This document shows, piece after piece, positions 35,821-44,324 of a stretch of 64,000 nucleotides of DNA. Below the pieces are notes generated by a model. The model was not told the DNA's origin and did not search any database. It was given only the letters and a program-made list of their open reading frames with translations. The stretch is from Anaerolinea sp. (GTDB lineage Bacteria; Chloroflexota; Anaerolineae; Anaerolineales; Villigracilaceae): positions 1 through 64,000 of the forward strand of contig DYID01000019.1 in NCBI GenBank assembly GCA_020723805.1. The letters run 5' to 3'. Position numbers and translations under genes: made by a program. Every line of letters starts with the position of its first letter. Within the stretch, counting starts at the first letter, position 1.

Positions 35821-37035
35821 TTACACTTCGCCGACGCCCACATAGACATGGCGAACTACGGACGCCACGATCCCGAAACGGGACTGCCCCTGCGCGTCCT
35901 CGATTTCCTCAAATCGCTCGATACGATTGTGGACGCGGCGATTGCCGAACGGGTGGACATGGTCATCTTTGCGGGCGACGCCTACAAAGATCGTTCTCCT
36001 GCGCCAACCTACCAGCGTGAGTGGGGGAAACGCATCGTCCGCCTTTCGCAGGCGAAAATTCCCACCCTGTTGTTGGTTGGCAACCATGACCTTTCACCCG
36101 CCATTGGGCGGGCGCACGCCATTCAGGAATTCGACACCCTGCAAGTACCGTTTGTCAAAGTGCTGGACAAGCCGCAATTTTTGAAACCTGCCGATTTGTG
36201 GGATATGCCTGTCCAGGTGATTGCCATGCCGTGGATCACGCGCTCGGCGTTGATGGCAAACCTTGAGATGAGCGCGGCGGATACCGGCGAAATCTTTTCG
36301 AGTTTGGAATCTCGAATCTCGAATCTCATAGAGGAGTGGTTCGAAGAAGCCGACCCGACTTTGCCCCTCGTCCTCACTGCCCATGCCTCTGTGGAGGGCG
36401 CGACGTTCGGTGCAGAGCGGACGATCATGCTGGGCAGTGACCTTGTCCTGCCTGCCGCGCTCGTGAAGGACAGGCGGCTCGATTATGTGGCGATGGGTCA
36501 CATCCACAAGCCGCAGGATGTGAACGAGGGACATCATCCGCCGGTCATTTACCCCGGCTCCATCGAGCGCGTGGATTTCGGCGAGGCAAAAGACGACAAG
36601 TTTTACATCATCGCGGAGGTGGAGCGCGGCTCTGCGAAGGTTAGGTGGGAAAAAATCGAAGGGACGCGTCCGTTTCGGGAGGGGCGGGCAGTGCTCAGGT
36701 CCAGCGAGAACGTGACCGAGGTGTTGAAATCTGCGCTGCCGAAGAAAATGTCCGGGGCGATTGTCCGCCTGATTGTCGAATATCCCAGAGAATTGGATAC
36801 GCTGATTGACGAAGCCGCCCTGCGCAAGTATGCGAGCGAAGCGTTCGAGTTTCATCTGGTCAAACGTCCGCAAAGCGAGGCGCGCGTGCGCATCCCTGAG
36901 GGACAGGTGGTCAGCAGTATGAGTCCGCTCGACCTGCTGGCGCAGTATTTGGATTCAGTCAAAGCCGAAAACGCCGACGAACTGCTCAAACTCGCCCAGG
37001 AAATCATCTCGGAAGACGCGGACGAAGCAGTATAA
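35812..37035 (+). CDS. sbcD: DNA repair exonuclease, SbcD/Mre11-like
   Basis: A 407-residue calcineurin-like nuclease, the Mre11-type subunit that processes DNA ends and hairpins with SbcC. Metal motifs are HFADAHID (I), IFAGDAYKDR (II), LVGNHD (III), LTAHASVEG and YVAMGHIHKPQ (IV-V). YPGSIERVDFGEAKDDK follows, as in SbcD. No sbcC gene is adjacent. The start codon lies in a period-8 array and has no SD, so translation initiation is unusual. A short GAATCTC array inside the gene encodes SLESRISNL. Confidence 0.9.
   Translation: MRLLHFADAHIDMANYGRHDPETGLPLRVLDFLKSLDTIVDAAIAERVDMVIFAGDAYKDRSPAPTYQREWGKRIVRLSQAKIPTLLLVGNHDLSPAIGRAHAIQEFDTLQVPFVKVLDKPQFLKPADLWDMPVQVIAMPWITRSALMANLEMSAADTGEIFSSLESRISNLIEEWFEEADPTLPLVLTAHASVEGATFGAERTIMLGSDLVLPAALVKDRRLDYVAMGHIHKPQDVNEGHHPPVIYPGSIERVDFGEAKDDKFYIIAEVERGSAKVRWEKIEGTRPFREGRAVLRSSENVTEVLKSALPKKMSGAIVRLIVEYPRELDTLIDEAALRKYASEAFEFHLVKRPQSEARVRIPEGQVVSSMSPLDLLAQYLDSVKAENADELLKLAQEIISEDADEAV
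36305..36330. repeat. short period-7 array inside sbcD
   Basis: GAATCTC repeated three times in frame, encoding LESRISN. Confidence 0.75.
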
Positions 37036-37052
37036 TCGGGCAAATCGTTCCT

Positions 37053-37107
37053 CAATCTAAAATCGTAAATCGTAAATCGCAAATCGCAAATCGTAAATCG
37101 TAAATCG
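37053..37107. repeat. period-7 array between sbcD and the MFS gene
   Basis: AATCGTA / AATCGCA heptamers in about seven tandem copies, ending eight bases before the ATG at 37115. Similar units occur at 26410, 58363 and 59811. Confidence 0.88.
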
Positions 37108-37114
37108 AGGCGCC

Positions 37115-38398
37115 ATGTCCAGGGAACATTCACGCTACCGCTGGTTCGTCGTTGTTGTGTTCTTTTTCTTCATGCTCCTGCATCAAACCGACAAGTTGAT
37201 GATTGGCTCTTTGCAGGTGCAAATCACCGATGATTTTGGCATCAGCAACACACAATGGGGGCTGGTCAATTCCGGCGCGCTGATTGTCGCCACGATTTTG
37301 TATCCGATTTGGGGCTATCTCTATGACCGCTTCGCGCGCGCCAAACTGCTCTCACTGGCTTCGTTTGTTTGGGGTGCGACCACCTGGCTGAACGCGCTCG
37401 CCCGCAACTTTGGCGTTTTCCTCGTCACCCGCGCCTCGACCGGCATTGACGACTCATCCTACCCCGGCTTGTACACGCTGGTGGCGGACTACTTCGGTCC
37501 CACCCTGCGCGGCAAGGTGTATGGGGTGTTGCAGCTGGCGCAGCCCATCGGCTACCTGATTGGCATGATCCTGGCGCTCATGGTCGCGCCGATGATCGGC
37601 GGCTGGCGTTCGGTGTTCTTCATCACGGGGTCGCTTGGCTTGGTCATTGCCCTGTTCATCTTCTTCGGCGTGAAGGAAATGCCGCGCGGCAAAGCCGAAC
37701 CCGAATTCGAAAACATGGCGGAAATGCAGACCTTCAAGTTCTCGTGGGAGGAAGCGAAGCAGATTTTCCGCAAGCGCACCATGTGGTTCATCTTTTTGCA
37801 GGGCTTTGCGGGCGTGTTCCCGTGGAATGTCATCACCTATTTCTTCTTCGCCTACCTCGAACGGGAGCGCGGTTACGACGCCAACAGCATCCTCTTTACC
37901 ATGGCGCCCGTCATCCTCATCCTCGCCAGCGGATACTTCCTCGGCGGCGCACTCGGTGACTTTGCCTTCAAGCGCACCAAAAAGGGACGTATCCTTGTTT
38001 CCAGCACGGGGGTTTTGCTCGGCTCAATCTTCATCTATCTGGCGCTCAACACCCCTGTCGAGGCGCGCACACAGTTCTTTATCTTCATGTGCCTGACCGC
38101 CATCTTCATGCCGCTTTCCTCCGCCAATGTCATTGCCACCGTGTACGACGTGACCGTGCCCGAGGTTCGCTCGACGGCGCAGGCGGTGGAATACTTCATC
38201 GAGAACGGCGGCGCGGCGTTCGCGCCCATCCTCACCGGTCTCATCGCCGACGCGATTGACCTCAAGACTGCCATCCTGCTCATTTGTATGGTGGCGTGGG
38301 GATTGTGCTTCGTCTTCTACCTCGGCGCGCTCTTCACGATTGACAAGGACACGGCAGACCTGCGCCGTCAGATGGCGCAGCGCGCAGAGGCGATGTAA
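37115..38398 (+). CDS. major facilitator superfamily transporter
   Basis: A 427-residue, 12-helix secondary transporter. The first loop has YLYDRFARAKLLS, the MFS motif A form (G-x-x-x-D-R-x-x-R). TRASTGIDDSSYPGLYTLVADYF and LRGKVYGVLQLAQPIGYLIG are typical of the organic-acid/spinster-like branch. A central cytoplasmic loop separates the two six-helix halves. GAGGCG seven bases upstream serves as a weak SD after the repeat array. The substrate is not predictable. Confidence 0.88.
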   Translation: MSREHSRYRWFVVVVFFFFMLLHQTDKLMIGSLQVQITDDFGISNTQWGLVNSGALIVATILYPIWGYLYDRFARAKLLSLASFVWGATTWLNALARNFGVFLVTRASTGIDDSSYPGLYTLVADYFGPTLRGKVYGVLQLAQPIGYLIGMILALMVAPMIGGWRSVFFITGSLGLVIALFIFFGVKEMPRGKAEPEFENMAEMQTFKFSWEEAKQIFRKRTMWFIFLQGFAGVFPWNVITYFFFAYLERERGYDANSILFTMAPVILILASGYFLGGALGDFAFKRTKKGRILVSSTGVLLGSIFIYLALNTPVEARTQFFIFMCLTAIFMPLSSANVIATVYDVTVPEVRSTAQAVEYFIENGGAAFAPILTGLIADAIDLKTAILLICMVAWGLCFVFYLGALFTIDKDTADLRRQMAQRAEAM

Positions 38399-38425
38399 GG
38401 CGGCGTATTCACAGGATTCGACAAA

Positions 38426-38974
38426 ATGGACGACTCAACCGGTTTGATCTTGAAGGCGCTTCGGTTCTCCGCGCGCAAGCACAACGACCAGCGCCGCAAG
38501 GATTCCAGGTCGTCGCCGTATGTGAATCATCCCATTCAGGTCGCTGAAACGTTATGGAGGGTGGGCGGGGTGCGCGATGTCACCCTGCTCATTGCTGCCA
38601 TTTTGCACGACACCATCGAGGACACGGGAACGACGCCGGAGGAAATTCGGGCGGAGTTCGGCGGGGATGTCCTTGCGCTGGTGCTTGAGGTGACGGACGA
38701 CAAAAGCCTGCCCAAGCAAACGCGGAAACAATTGCAGATCCAGACCGCGCCGCATAAATCCCATAACGCCAAACTGCTGAAACTGGCGGATAAAATCTGC
38801 AACGTGGACGATATCGTCCATTCCCCTCCCGCCGATTGGACGCTCGAACGGAAAAGGGAATATCTGCTATGGACGGAGAAAGTCGTGGCTGGTTTACGCG
38901 GGGTGAATGTCAAATTAGAAATGGCTTATGACGAATTGCTGGCGGAGGGCAAACGCGCGTTGGGGCTGGAATAA
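38426..38974 (+). CDS. HD-domain protein, MESH1-like (p)ppGpp hydrolase
   Basis: A 182-residue stand-alone HD domain similar to the hydrolase half of RelA/SpoT and to metazoan MESH1 small alarmone hydrolases. [24 protein letters not shown] (substrate and metal region), [12 protein letters not shown] (HD plus ED motif) and [16 protein letters not shown] (second Asp) are present. No synthetase domain follows. It would break down (p)ppGpp in the cytoplasm. It lies 27 bases after the MFS gene and may be cotranscribed with it. Confidence 0.88.
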   Translation: MDDSTGLILKALRFSARKHNDQRRKDSRSSPYVNHPIQVAETLWRVGGVRDVTLLIAAILHDTIEDTGTTPEEIRAEFGGDVLALVLEVTDDKSLPKQTRKQLQIQTAPHKSHNAKLLKLADKICNVDDIVHSPPADWTLERKREYLLWTEKVVAGLRGVNVKLEMAYDELLAEGKRALGLE

Positions 38975-39019
38975 TTCCATTGGTGGTCGTCAATAGAAAT
39001 CGAGTCTTTTGCTGTACCG

Positions 39020-39460
39020 TTAGGGGTCGTCATAGAAATTTACCGAAACCAGCCAGGAGGCGGTTGTCCATTGGATGATTTCCAATTGTGCAACGGTTCC
39101 CTCTTTCGAGAAAAGCAGCACGAAACCTTTTCTGTTCCCAATTTTTGGCGTTTCTCCTTCGTTGAATAATTCCCAGCCATTGGGCGGCATGTTCTCTTTA
39201 TAGAATTTTATCAACGTTTTTGGATCATCTATCCTCACAATGTAAGAATAAGCCTCATATCCCTTCGGCAGGTCAACGCCTGGAATACCCTTCTCCCAGC
39301 CTTTTACATCCGTATATACAGGGATGTTCTGTAATTCAGGATGAACTTCACCTTCCTCGACAGGAGTTGAAGTGACGTGAGGAGGAATGGATGTGGCTTG
39401 AGGGCGGCATGCAGAGACTGAGAACAGGATCAATAGATATGCGATGACTTTGTGTTTCAT
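39020..39460 (-). CDS. small lipoprotein of unknown function
   Basis: A 146-residue protein with a lipoprotein signal ending in LILFSVSAC (Cys about residue 18) and a short Pro/Thr segment. The globular part has IPVYTDVKGWEKG, SYIVRIDDPKTLIKFYKENMPPNGWEL and ends IIQWTTASWLVSVNFYDDP. This layout, with a pair of Trp-rich strands, resembles small DUF-type lipoproteins found in Anaerolineae, but I cannot name the family. Its gene is AT-richer than its neighbours. It faces the DegV gene across about 275 bases. Confidence 0.7.
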   Translation of the reverse strand: MKHKVIAYLLILFSVSACRPQATSIPPHVTSTPVEEGEVHPELQNIPVYTDVKGWEKGIPGVDLPKGYEAYSYIVRIDDPKTLIKFYKENMPPNGWELFNEGETPKIGNRKGFVLLFSKEGTVAQLEIIQWTTASWLVSVNFYDDP

Positions 39461-39737
39461 TGTTGTATATCCTTTACCTCAAGAACGTTTGCCCTTGTTT
39501 TTACTTTACCTCTGTGTGCGATTAATTTCAACTGGAAAAAATACCAGTCATCATGTCGGGATTTCACCCTCAATTTCTTCAAGATGCTGTATTGCAGAGA
39601 TCAACCTCTCGCCCCTTTCTGTTTTCGAGAGAAACCCCGATGCGCCTGTTCCCGAATTTTGTAACTCGATTTTGAGTTCTTTCGGCAGTTTGTTTTCGAA
39701 GAGGGGCAGGCTACAATTCGGTCACAAGGAGGCACTT
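39461..39737. other. divergent intergenic region
   Basis: No gene seen. TTGTTT (39690) and TACAAT (39712-39717), with 16 bases between them, are a plausible promoter for the DegV gene, which then has a strong AAGGAGG SD. A TGTATA sequence just left of 39480 could serve the lipoprotein gene. Confidence 0.4.
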
Positions 39738-40574
39738 ATGACCATCATTGTCGCGGATACCACCTGCGGATTGCCGAAACAGCTGCTCGCAGAACGCGGA
39801 ATTCCATGCGTTCCGCAGATTGTCATTTTTGGGGATGAGACCTATCACGACGATTCGGAACTGGATACGCCCGCCTTCCTGCAAAAATTGAAAGCATCTT
39901 CCGCCCTGCCCAAAACCTCCGCGCCCGAGCCGCATCTGTATTACCCGATCTTTGAGGGTGCGAAGAAACGCGGCGAGAGCGTGGTCGTCGTCGCGCCGAC
40001 GGGCAAAGCCAGCGGAACGGTCCGCTCGGCGCAGACCGCCGCACTGGAGTTCCCCGATCTGGATGTGCGCGTGGTGGACACGCTGACCATCTCGAGCAAC
40101 CTCGGCTCGCTGGTGCTGATGGCAGATGATATGGCAAAGGCAGGCGCCTCGGCGGATGAGATCGTCGCCAAACTCAACGCGATGATTCCCCGCGGCAGGC
40201 TCTACTTCGTGGTGGATACGCTCGAATACCTCGCCAAAGGCGGGCGCATCGGCGGGGCAAAGAGACTGCTGGCAGAGTTGCTGGAAATCAAGCCAATTTT
40301 GCAGGTCAAGGACGGGCAGGTCGAGCCGTTCGAGCAGCAGCGAACGAAGAAGCGGGCGCTGGCGCGTCTCGTGGAGGTGGCGGCAGAGCAAAGCAAAGGC
40401 GGAGACGAGGCTCATTTGTGCGTGATTCAGGTCGAGGCGGAGCAGGAAGCGGAGGCGCTGGTCCAGGAATTGAAGTCCAGAATCCCCGTTTCCGTCATCC
40501 CCATCTATGAATTGCCTCCCGCCATCGTCGTCCATGCGGGACCGCGGGCGATGGGCGTGGGCTTTTTTGTGTGA
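39738..40574 (+). CDS. DegV family fatty-acid-binding protein
   Basis: A 278-residue DegV fold, which in characterised members (FakB) binds a fatty acid and presents it to the kinase FakA. It shows IIVADTTCGLPKQLLAERGI, VPQIVIFGDETYHD, PKTSAPEPHLYY (the TS-Q/P loop), TISSNLGSLVLMA and LEYLAKGGRIGGAKRLLAELLEIKPIL (the RIGGA lipid-head motif). The ATG at 39738 has AAGGAGG six bases upstream; the frame is open further 5', but without family similarity. fakA is not in the window. Confidence 0.93.
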   Translation: MTIIVADTTCGLPKQLLAERGIPCVPQIVIFGDETYHDDSELDTPAFLQKLKASSALPKTSAPEPHLYYPIFEGAKKRGESVVVVAPTGKASGTVRSAQTAALEFPDLDVRVVDTLTISSNLGSLVLMADDMAKAGASADEIVAKLNAMIPRGRLYFVVDTLEYLAKGGRIGGAKRLLAELLEIKPILQVKDGQVEPFEQQRTKKRALARLVEVAAEQSKGGDEAHLCVIQVEAEQEAEALVQELKSRIPVSVIPIYELPPAIVVHAGPRAMGVGFFV

Positions 40575-40583
40575 TGGTATAAT
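40575..40583 (+). promoter_or_regulatory. extended -10 promoter of yebC
   Basis: TGGTATAAT, an extended -10, overlaps the end of the DegV gene. A leader of about 50 bases carries AAGGAG before the ATG at 40640. Confidence 0.55.
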
Positions 40584-40639
40584 CTGCGCACTCGCATCGA
40601 GAAATTTCCCACGTTCGTGGTTTAAAGTAAGGAGTTCCC

Positions 40640-41392
40640 ATGTCTGGTCATTCAAAATGGTCCACCATCAAGCGCAAGAAAGGCGCGGCGGACGCCAAAC
40701 GCGGCGCGTTGTTTACACGCCTTGCCCGCGAAATCACCATTGCCGCGCGCGAAGGCGGCGACCCCGAAACCAACTTCCGCCTGCGTCTGGCGGTGGACAA
40801 AGCCCGCGCCGAAAACATGCCCAAGGACAACATCGAGCGCGCCATCAAACGCGGCACGGGCGAAGATAAGGACGGCGCAGCGTTCGAGTCCATCACCTAT
40901 GAAGGATATGTCGGTCATGGCGTGGCGGTGATGATCGAAGCCGTCACCGACAACCGCAATCGCACTGTTTCGGATTTGCGTCACGCGCTCACCAAGGCGG
41001 GCGGCAACATGGGCGAACTCGGCTCGGTTGCCTGGCAGTTCGACCGCATCGCCTATTTCTCCTTCCCTTCCAGCGCAATGAGTTACGACAAGGCGTTCGA
41101 ACTCGGCATCGAAGCAGGCGCCAACGATGTGCTGGAAGACGACGGCACGATTGAGATCCTCGCGCCCGTCGAATCATTCAAAGTGATTGCCGATGCCCTG
41201 CACAAGGCGGGCGTCCAGCCCAGCGAGGCGGAACTGCGCTACACCCCCAAACAGGAAATCGAACTCGGTCCCGAAGAAACGGTCAGCGTGCTGAAGGCGC
41301 TCGAAGCCATCGAAGAACTCGACGACGTGCAGAACGTTTACTCGAACCTCAAGGTGACAGACGAAGCCCTCGCCGCGCTTGAAGCGGCTTAA
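40640..41392 (+). CDS. yebC: YebC/PmpR family regulatory or translation factor
   Basis: A 250-residue cytoplasmic protein starting SGHSKWSTIKRKKGAADAKRG, the family hallmark. KARAENMPKDNIERAIKRG and YEGYGHG-like YEGYVGHGVAVMIEAVTDNRNRT follow, then the three-domain fold with LGSVAWQFD. Members act as transcription regulators or, for some, help ribosomes translate proline-rich stretches. It lies just upstream of ruvC-ruvA, its usual genomic context, though a terminator and a repeat element intervene here. Confidence 0.95.
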   Translation: MSGHSKWSTIKRKKGAADAKRGALFTRLAREITIAAREGGDPETNFRLRLAVDKARAENMPKDNIERAIKRGTGEDKDGAAFESITYEGYVGHGVAVMIEAVTDNRNRTVSDLRHALTKAGGNMGELGSVAWQFDRIAYFSFPSSAMSYDKAFELGIEAGANDVLEDDGTIEILAPVESFKVIADALHKAGVQPSEAELRYTPKQEIELGPEETVSVLKALEAIEELDDVQNVYSNLKVTDEALAALEAA

Positions 41393-41397
41393 TGCAT

Positions 41398-41419
41398 AGT
41401 GCCGACCTAAGTCGGCACT
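41398..41419 (+). terminator. terminator-like hairpin after yebC
   Basis: AGTGCCGAC, loop CTAA, GTCGGCACT, then TTCATTT. The same palindrome occurs at 61161-61186, so it may also be a repeat family. Confidence 0.6.
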
Positions 41420-41426
41420 TTCATTT

Positions 41427-41515
41427 AACTCACCTTACGCGGTGGCGCGAGATTCATCTCGCGTTTTCAAGCGACATGAATGTCGCGCTACGGGAAAACT
41501 GCGTAACATCAGTTA
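41427..41515 (+). repeat. TIR-type palindromic repeat element, copy 2
   Basis: Nearly identical to the copy at 6067, including both internal hairpins and the GTAACATC end. It finishes five bases before the ruvC start codon and so supplies the whole ruvC leader. Confidence 0.8.
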
Positions 41516-41520
41516 TTTAA

Positions 41521-42003
41521 ATGACCCTCGCACTTGGAATTGACCCCGGCACCGCCACGACAGGATTCGGACTCGTGCGCCTCACACCCGACGGGGACCT
41601 GGTTGCCGTCCGCTATGGCGTCATCTCCACTCCAAAAGATACCCCCGCTCCCGCGCGGCTGGAAATGCTCTACGACCAGATGCGCCATCTCCTCGCCGAA
41701 TACAAGCCCGACACCGCCGCCGTCGAAAAATTATTCTTCCAGCGCAACGTCACCACCGCCCTCGCGGTGGGACAGGCGCGCGGCGTGATCATGCTGGCGT
41801 TGCAGCAGGCGGGAATCGAAGCGTTCGAATACACGCCCAACGAAATCAAACAAGCCGTGGCGGGATACGGAAGCGCCCAAAAGCGGCAGGTGCAGGAAAT
41901 GGTACGCGCCCTGCTCCAACTCGACTCCATCCCCAAACCCGACGACGCCGCCGACGCGCTGGCGGTCGCCATCACACATTTGAATACGAAAAGATACGAT
42001 TGA
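41521..42003 (+). CDS. ruvC: crossover junction endodeoxyribonuclease RuvC
   Basis: Resolves Holliday junctions by paired nicks. A 160-residue RNase H fold with catalytic acids Asp7 (ALGIDPGTATTGFG), Glu in AAVEKLFFQRNVTTAL, and the C-terminal pair in KPDDAADALAVAITH. No SD is visible. The start codon lies just after a repeat element, so initiation may be leaderless or depend on unannotated leader sequence. ruvA follows after 80 bases; ruvB is not next to them. Confidence 0.95.
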   Translation: MTLALGIDPGTATTGFGLVRLTPDGDLVAVRYGVISTPKDTPAPARLEMLYDQMRHLLAEYKPDTAAVEKLFFQRNVTTALAVGQARGVIMLALQQAGIEAFEYTPNEIKQAVAGYGSAQKRQVQEMVRALLQLDSIPKPDDAADALAVAITHLNTKRYD

Positions 42004-42066
42004 CCACGAAGGACACAAAAAGCACGAAGAAATAGGTCTTCAACCTTCGTGCCCTTTGTGGTTAAA
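42004..42066. repeat. inverted repeat between ruvC and ruvA
   Basis: GACCACGAAGGACACAAAAAGCACGAAG on the left and CTTCGTGCCCTTTGTGGTT on the right. GCACGAAG/CTTCGTGC and ACCAC/GTGGT pair, so the gap can fold as a hairpin. A related sequence type separates the genes at 50257. Confidence 0.7.
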
Positions 42067-42071
42067 AGAGT

Positions 42072-42077
42072 TAAAAT
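42072..42077 (+). promoter_or_regulatory. -10 element of ruvA, predicted leaderless
   Basis: TAAAAT lies six bases before the ATG at 42084, with no SD. Confidence 0.45.
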
Positions 42078-42083
42078 AACTCC

Positions 42084-42659
42084 ATGATTGCAACCCTGCG
42101 CGGCGAAGTGACCCAAATCGAAGACAACGCCCTCATCCTCGAAGTGGGCGGGGTGGGGCTGAGAGTCTTCGTCCCTGCGCCTCTGCGGACCAAACTCAAG
42201 GCGGGCGAAGCGGCGTTTCTGTTCACTCACCTCATCGTCCGCGAAGACGCGCTGACGCTCTACGGCTTCGAATCGCAAGCCGACCGCGAACTCTTCACCA
42301 TCCTGCTCGGCGTGGACGGGGTCGGTCCCAAAGTGGCGCTCAACGTGCTTTCCACCATGACCCTCGACGCCGTGCAGCGCGCCGTCTTTGCCGATGAAGC
42401 GGACTTGTTGAGCCGCGTCCCCGGCGTGGGGAAGAAGACCGCGCAAAAGATGGCGCTTCATCTCAAAGACAAACTCAAGCCGACCGATGCACTGGCGCGC
42501 GTTGCTGCGATGTCCGACAAAGACAGCGAAGTCCTTGCCGCCCTCACTGCGTTGGGCTATTCGGTGGTCGAGGCGCAGGCGGCGATTCAATCCATCCCCA
42601 AAGACGCGCCCGACGACGTGGAGGAACGTCTGAGGCTGGCGCTGGGGTATTTTCAATAA
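42084..42659 (+). CDS. ruvA: Holliday junction branch migration protein RuvA
   Basis: Binds Holliday junctions and loads the RuvB motor. A 191-residue protein: OB-fold MIATLRGEVTQIEDNALILEVGGVGLRVFVP, the helix-hairpin-helix pair LLGVDGVGPKVALNVLS and LLSRVPGVGKKTAQKMALHLKDKL, and the C-terminal domain III ALTALGYSVVEAQAAIQSIP that contacts RuvB. Complete. The next gene is an unrelated flavoprotein, so ruvB must be elsewhere. Confidence 0.96.
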   Translation: MIATLRGEVTQIEDNALILEVGGVGLRVFVPAPLRTKLKAGEAAFLFTHLIVREDALTLYGFESQADRELFTILLGVDGVGPKVALNVLSTMTLDAVQRAVFADEADLLSRVPGVGKKTAQKMALHLKDKLKPTDALARVAAMSDKDSEVLAALTALGYSVVEAQAAIQSIPKDAPDDVEERLRLALGYFQ

Positions 42660-42761
42660 GACCTTGCTCCGCGAAATCGGAGCATTTTTTATCCCTCCTC
42701 TCATATTCCATGCCGCCTTTGCGTAAAAGACGCTCTCTAGCGTCGGGCAAAGAACTCGCGT

Positions 42762-42767
42762 TAAAAT
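42762..42767 (+). promoter_or_regulatory. -10 element for a predicted leaderless transcript
   Basis: TAAAAT seven bases before the ATG at 42775, with no SD. Confidence 0.45.
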
Positions 42768-42774
42768 ACCTCCC

Positions 42775-44277
42775 ATGAACCCAAACCGCTACGACGCAAT
42801 CATCATCGGCGCGGGGCATAACGGTCTCGTCGCCGCCGCCTACCTTGCCAAACGAGGCAGGAAAGTTCTCGTCCTCGAACGCCGCGGCATCGTCGGCGGC
42901 TCGGTCGTGACCGAAACCTTCGAGGACGGCTCTCCTTACGACCCCGTCTGGACAGGCGGGATGCTCCGCCCGGACATCGTCAAAGACCTCCGCCTCGCCT
43001 CACACGGACTTCAGCCTGATCCTGTCCGAAAACCTTTTATCTCCCTCCAGGCAGATTCCCACCACCTCGTCCTCGACGCGGACCCGCTCAAAGCCGCCGA
43101 AGCCATCAAGCCCTTCTCCGAAAAGGACGCGTCGCGCTGGGGCGAGTTTGTCCGCTTTATGAACAAGGCGGCGTACATTTTGGATGTCGCTTACGACACC
43201 CTCATGCCGCGCCTGCCGAAGGACTTCAGCCTGCGCGAAGGCTACGGCTTGCTCGAACTGGGACTCGAACTGCGCCTTGCCGGGCGCAAGGACATGCTCA
43301 ACTTCATCCGCGCCCTGCCGATGACCGCGCAGGAACTGTCGGAGGAATACTTCGAGTCTGAAATCGTCAAAGCGGCGGTTGCCTCGCTTGCCATTCATAC
43401 CCACACCCTGGGACCCATGGAAGCCGGCAGCGGTTACACCCTCATCCACAACTGGCTGAATCGCGGCGGACTTTCTCATGTAAATGTTGGGAAAGCAGGT
43501 GGGATCACCCAGGCGTTGGCAAACGCGGTGAAATCCTTCGGCGGCGAAATCCGCACGGAAGCGGAAGTGGAACGTATTCAAGTAGATACATATACTTGTA
43601 AAGGGGTGGTGCTGAAGAACGGCGAAGAAATTTTTGCAGACACGGTCATCTCTGCTGTTGACCCGAAACGAACCTTCCTCGACCTCGTTGGCGCGCCGAA
43701 CCTGCCGCCGGAATTCGTCTGGAAAGTGCAATCCATCAAAATGCGCGGGTCGGTGGCGAAGGTGCATTTGTTGACGGACGGCAATCACGGCATCCCCGAA
43801 GGGACGCTGGTCGTTGCCCCCTCGATCAAGTATCTGGAGAAAGCCTATGACGCGGCAAAATACGGAGAGATTTCCGAGAAGCCGTATTTGGAAGTGACTA
43901 CTTCGGGCAATGTGGTGAGCATTCATTTCCAGTTCGCACCATACAAATTAAAGAATGGCGAGTGGAAAGTGGAAAGTGGAAATATTTATAAATTGGCAAT
44001 TGCCGCCCTCTCCGATTACTTCCCCAATCTCCAATCACGAATTACCAATTACCATGTCATCACGCCTCTCGACCTCGAAACCACCTACGCTCTCACCGAA
44101 GGCGACCTCAACCACGGTCAACTCATGCTCGACCAGTTCCTGTTCATGCGCCCCATTCCCGGCTGGTCGAATCACAAAACGCCGATTGATAACCTCTATC
44201 TCTGCGGCAGCGGAGTCCACGGCGGAGGGGGAGTCAGCGGCGCGGCGGGGCGGAATGTGGTGAAGGTTTTGAAGTAA
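42775..44277 (+). CDS. FAD-dependent phytoene-desaturase-like oxidoreductase (PYROXD2 type)
   Basis: A 500-residue flavoprotein. The N-terminal dinucleotide motif YDAIIIGAGHNGLVAAAYLAKRG continues to VLERRGIVGGSVVTE. The C-terminal FAD motif LYLCGSGVHGGGGVSGAAGRNVV closes the fold. The architecture matches the PYROXD2/CrtI-like family rather than true carotenoid desaturases, and no carotenoid genes are adjacent. A period-7 tract (AGTGGAA units, 43959; ATTACCA units, 44042) is inserted in frame around residues 395-428. The substrate is unknown. Confidence 0.82.
   Translation: MNPNRYDAIIIGAGHNGLVAAAYLAKRGRKVLVLERRGIVGGSVVTETFEDGSPYDPVWTGGMLRPDIVKDLRLASHGLQPDPVRKPFISLQADSHHLVLDADPLKAAEAIKPFSEKDASRWGEFVRFMNKAAYILDVAYDTLMPRLPKDFSLREGYGLLELGLELRLAGRKDMLNFIRALPMTAQELSEEYFESEIVKAAVASLAIHTHTLGPMEAGSGYTLIHNWLNRGGLSHVNVGKAGGITQALANAVKSFGGEIRTEAEVERIQVDTYTCKGVVLKNGEEIFADTVISAVDPKRTFLDLVGAPNLPPEFVWKVQSIKMRGSVAKVHLLTDGNHGIPEGTLVVAPSIKYLEKAYDAAKYGEISEKPYLEVTTSGNVVSIHFQFAPYKLKNGEWKVESGNIYKLAIAALSDYFPNLQSRITNYHVITPLDLETTYALTEGDLNHGQLMLDQFLFMRPIPGWSNHKTPIDNLYLCGSGVHGGGGVSGAAGRNVVKVLK
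43959..44056. repeat. period-7 tracts inside the flavoprotein gene
   Basis: AGTGGAA x3 (43961-43981) and, after a unique stretch, CAATCTC/CAATCAC/GAATTAC/CAATTAC units (44026-44053). Both are in frame. Confidence 0.75.
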
Positions 44278-44280
44278 ACA

Positions 44281-44317
44281 AAAAACATCCGAAGTCAACG
44301 CGGCTTCGGATGTTTTT
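44281..44317. terminator. bidirectional terminator
   Basis: AAAAACATCCGAAG, loop TCAACGCGG, CTTCGGATGTTTTT. A/T runs flank both arms. It lies between the convergent flavoprotein and VOC genes, and its stem-loop sequence is related to the terminators at 22081 and 27754. Confidence 0.88.
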
Positions 44318-44324
44318 CAACATT

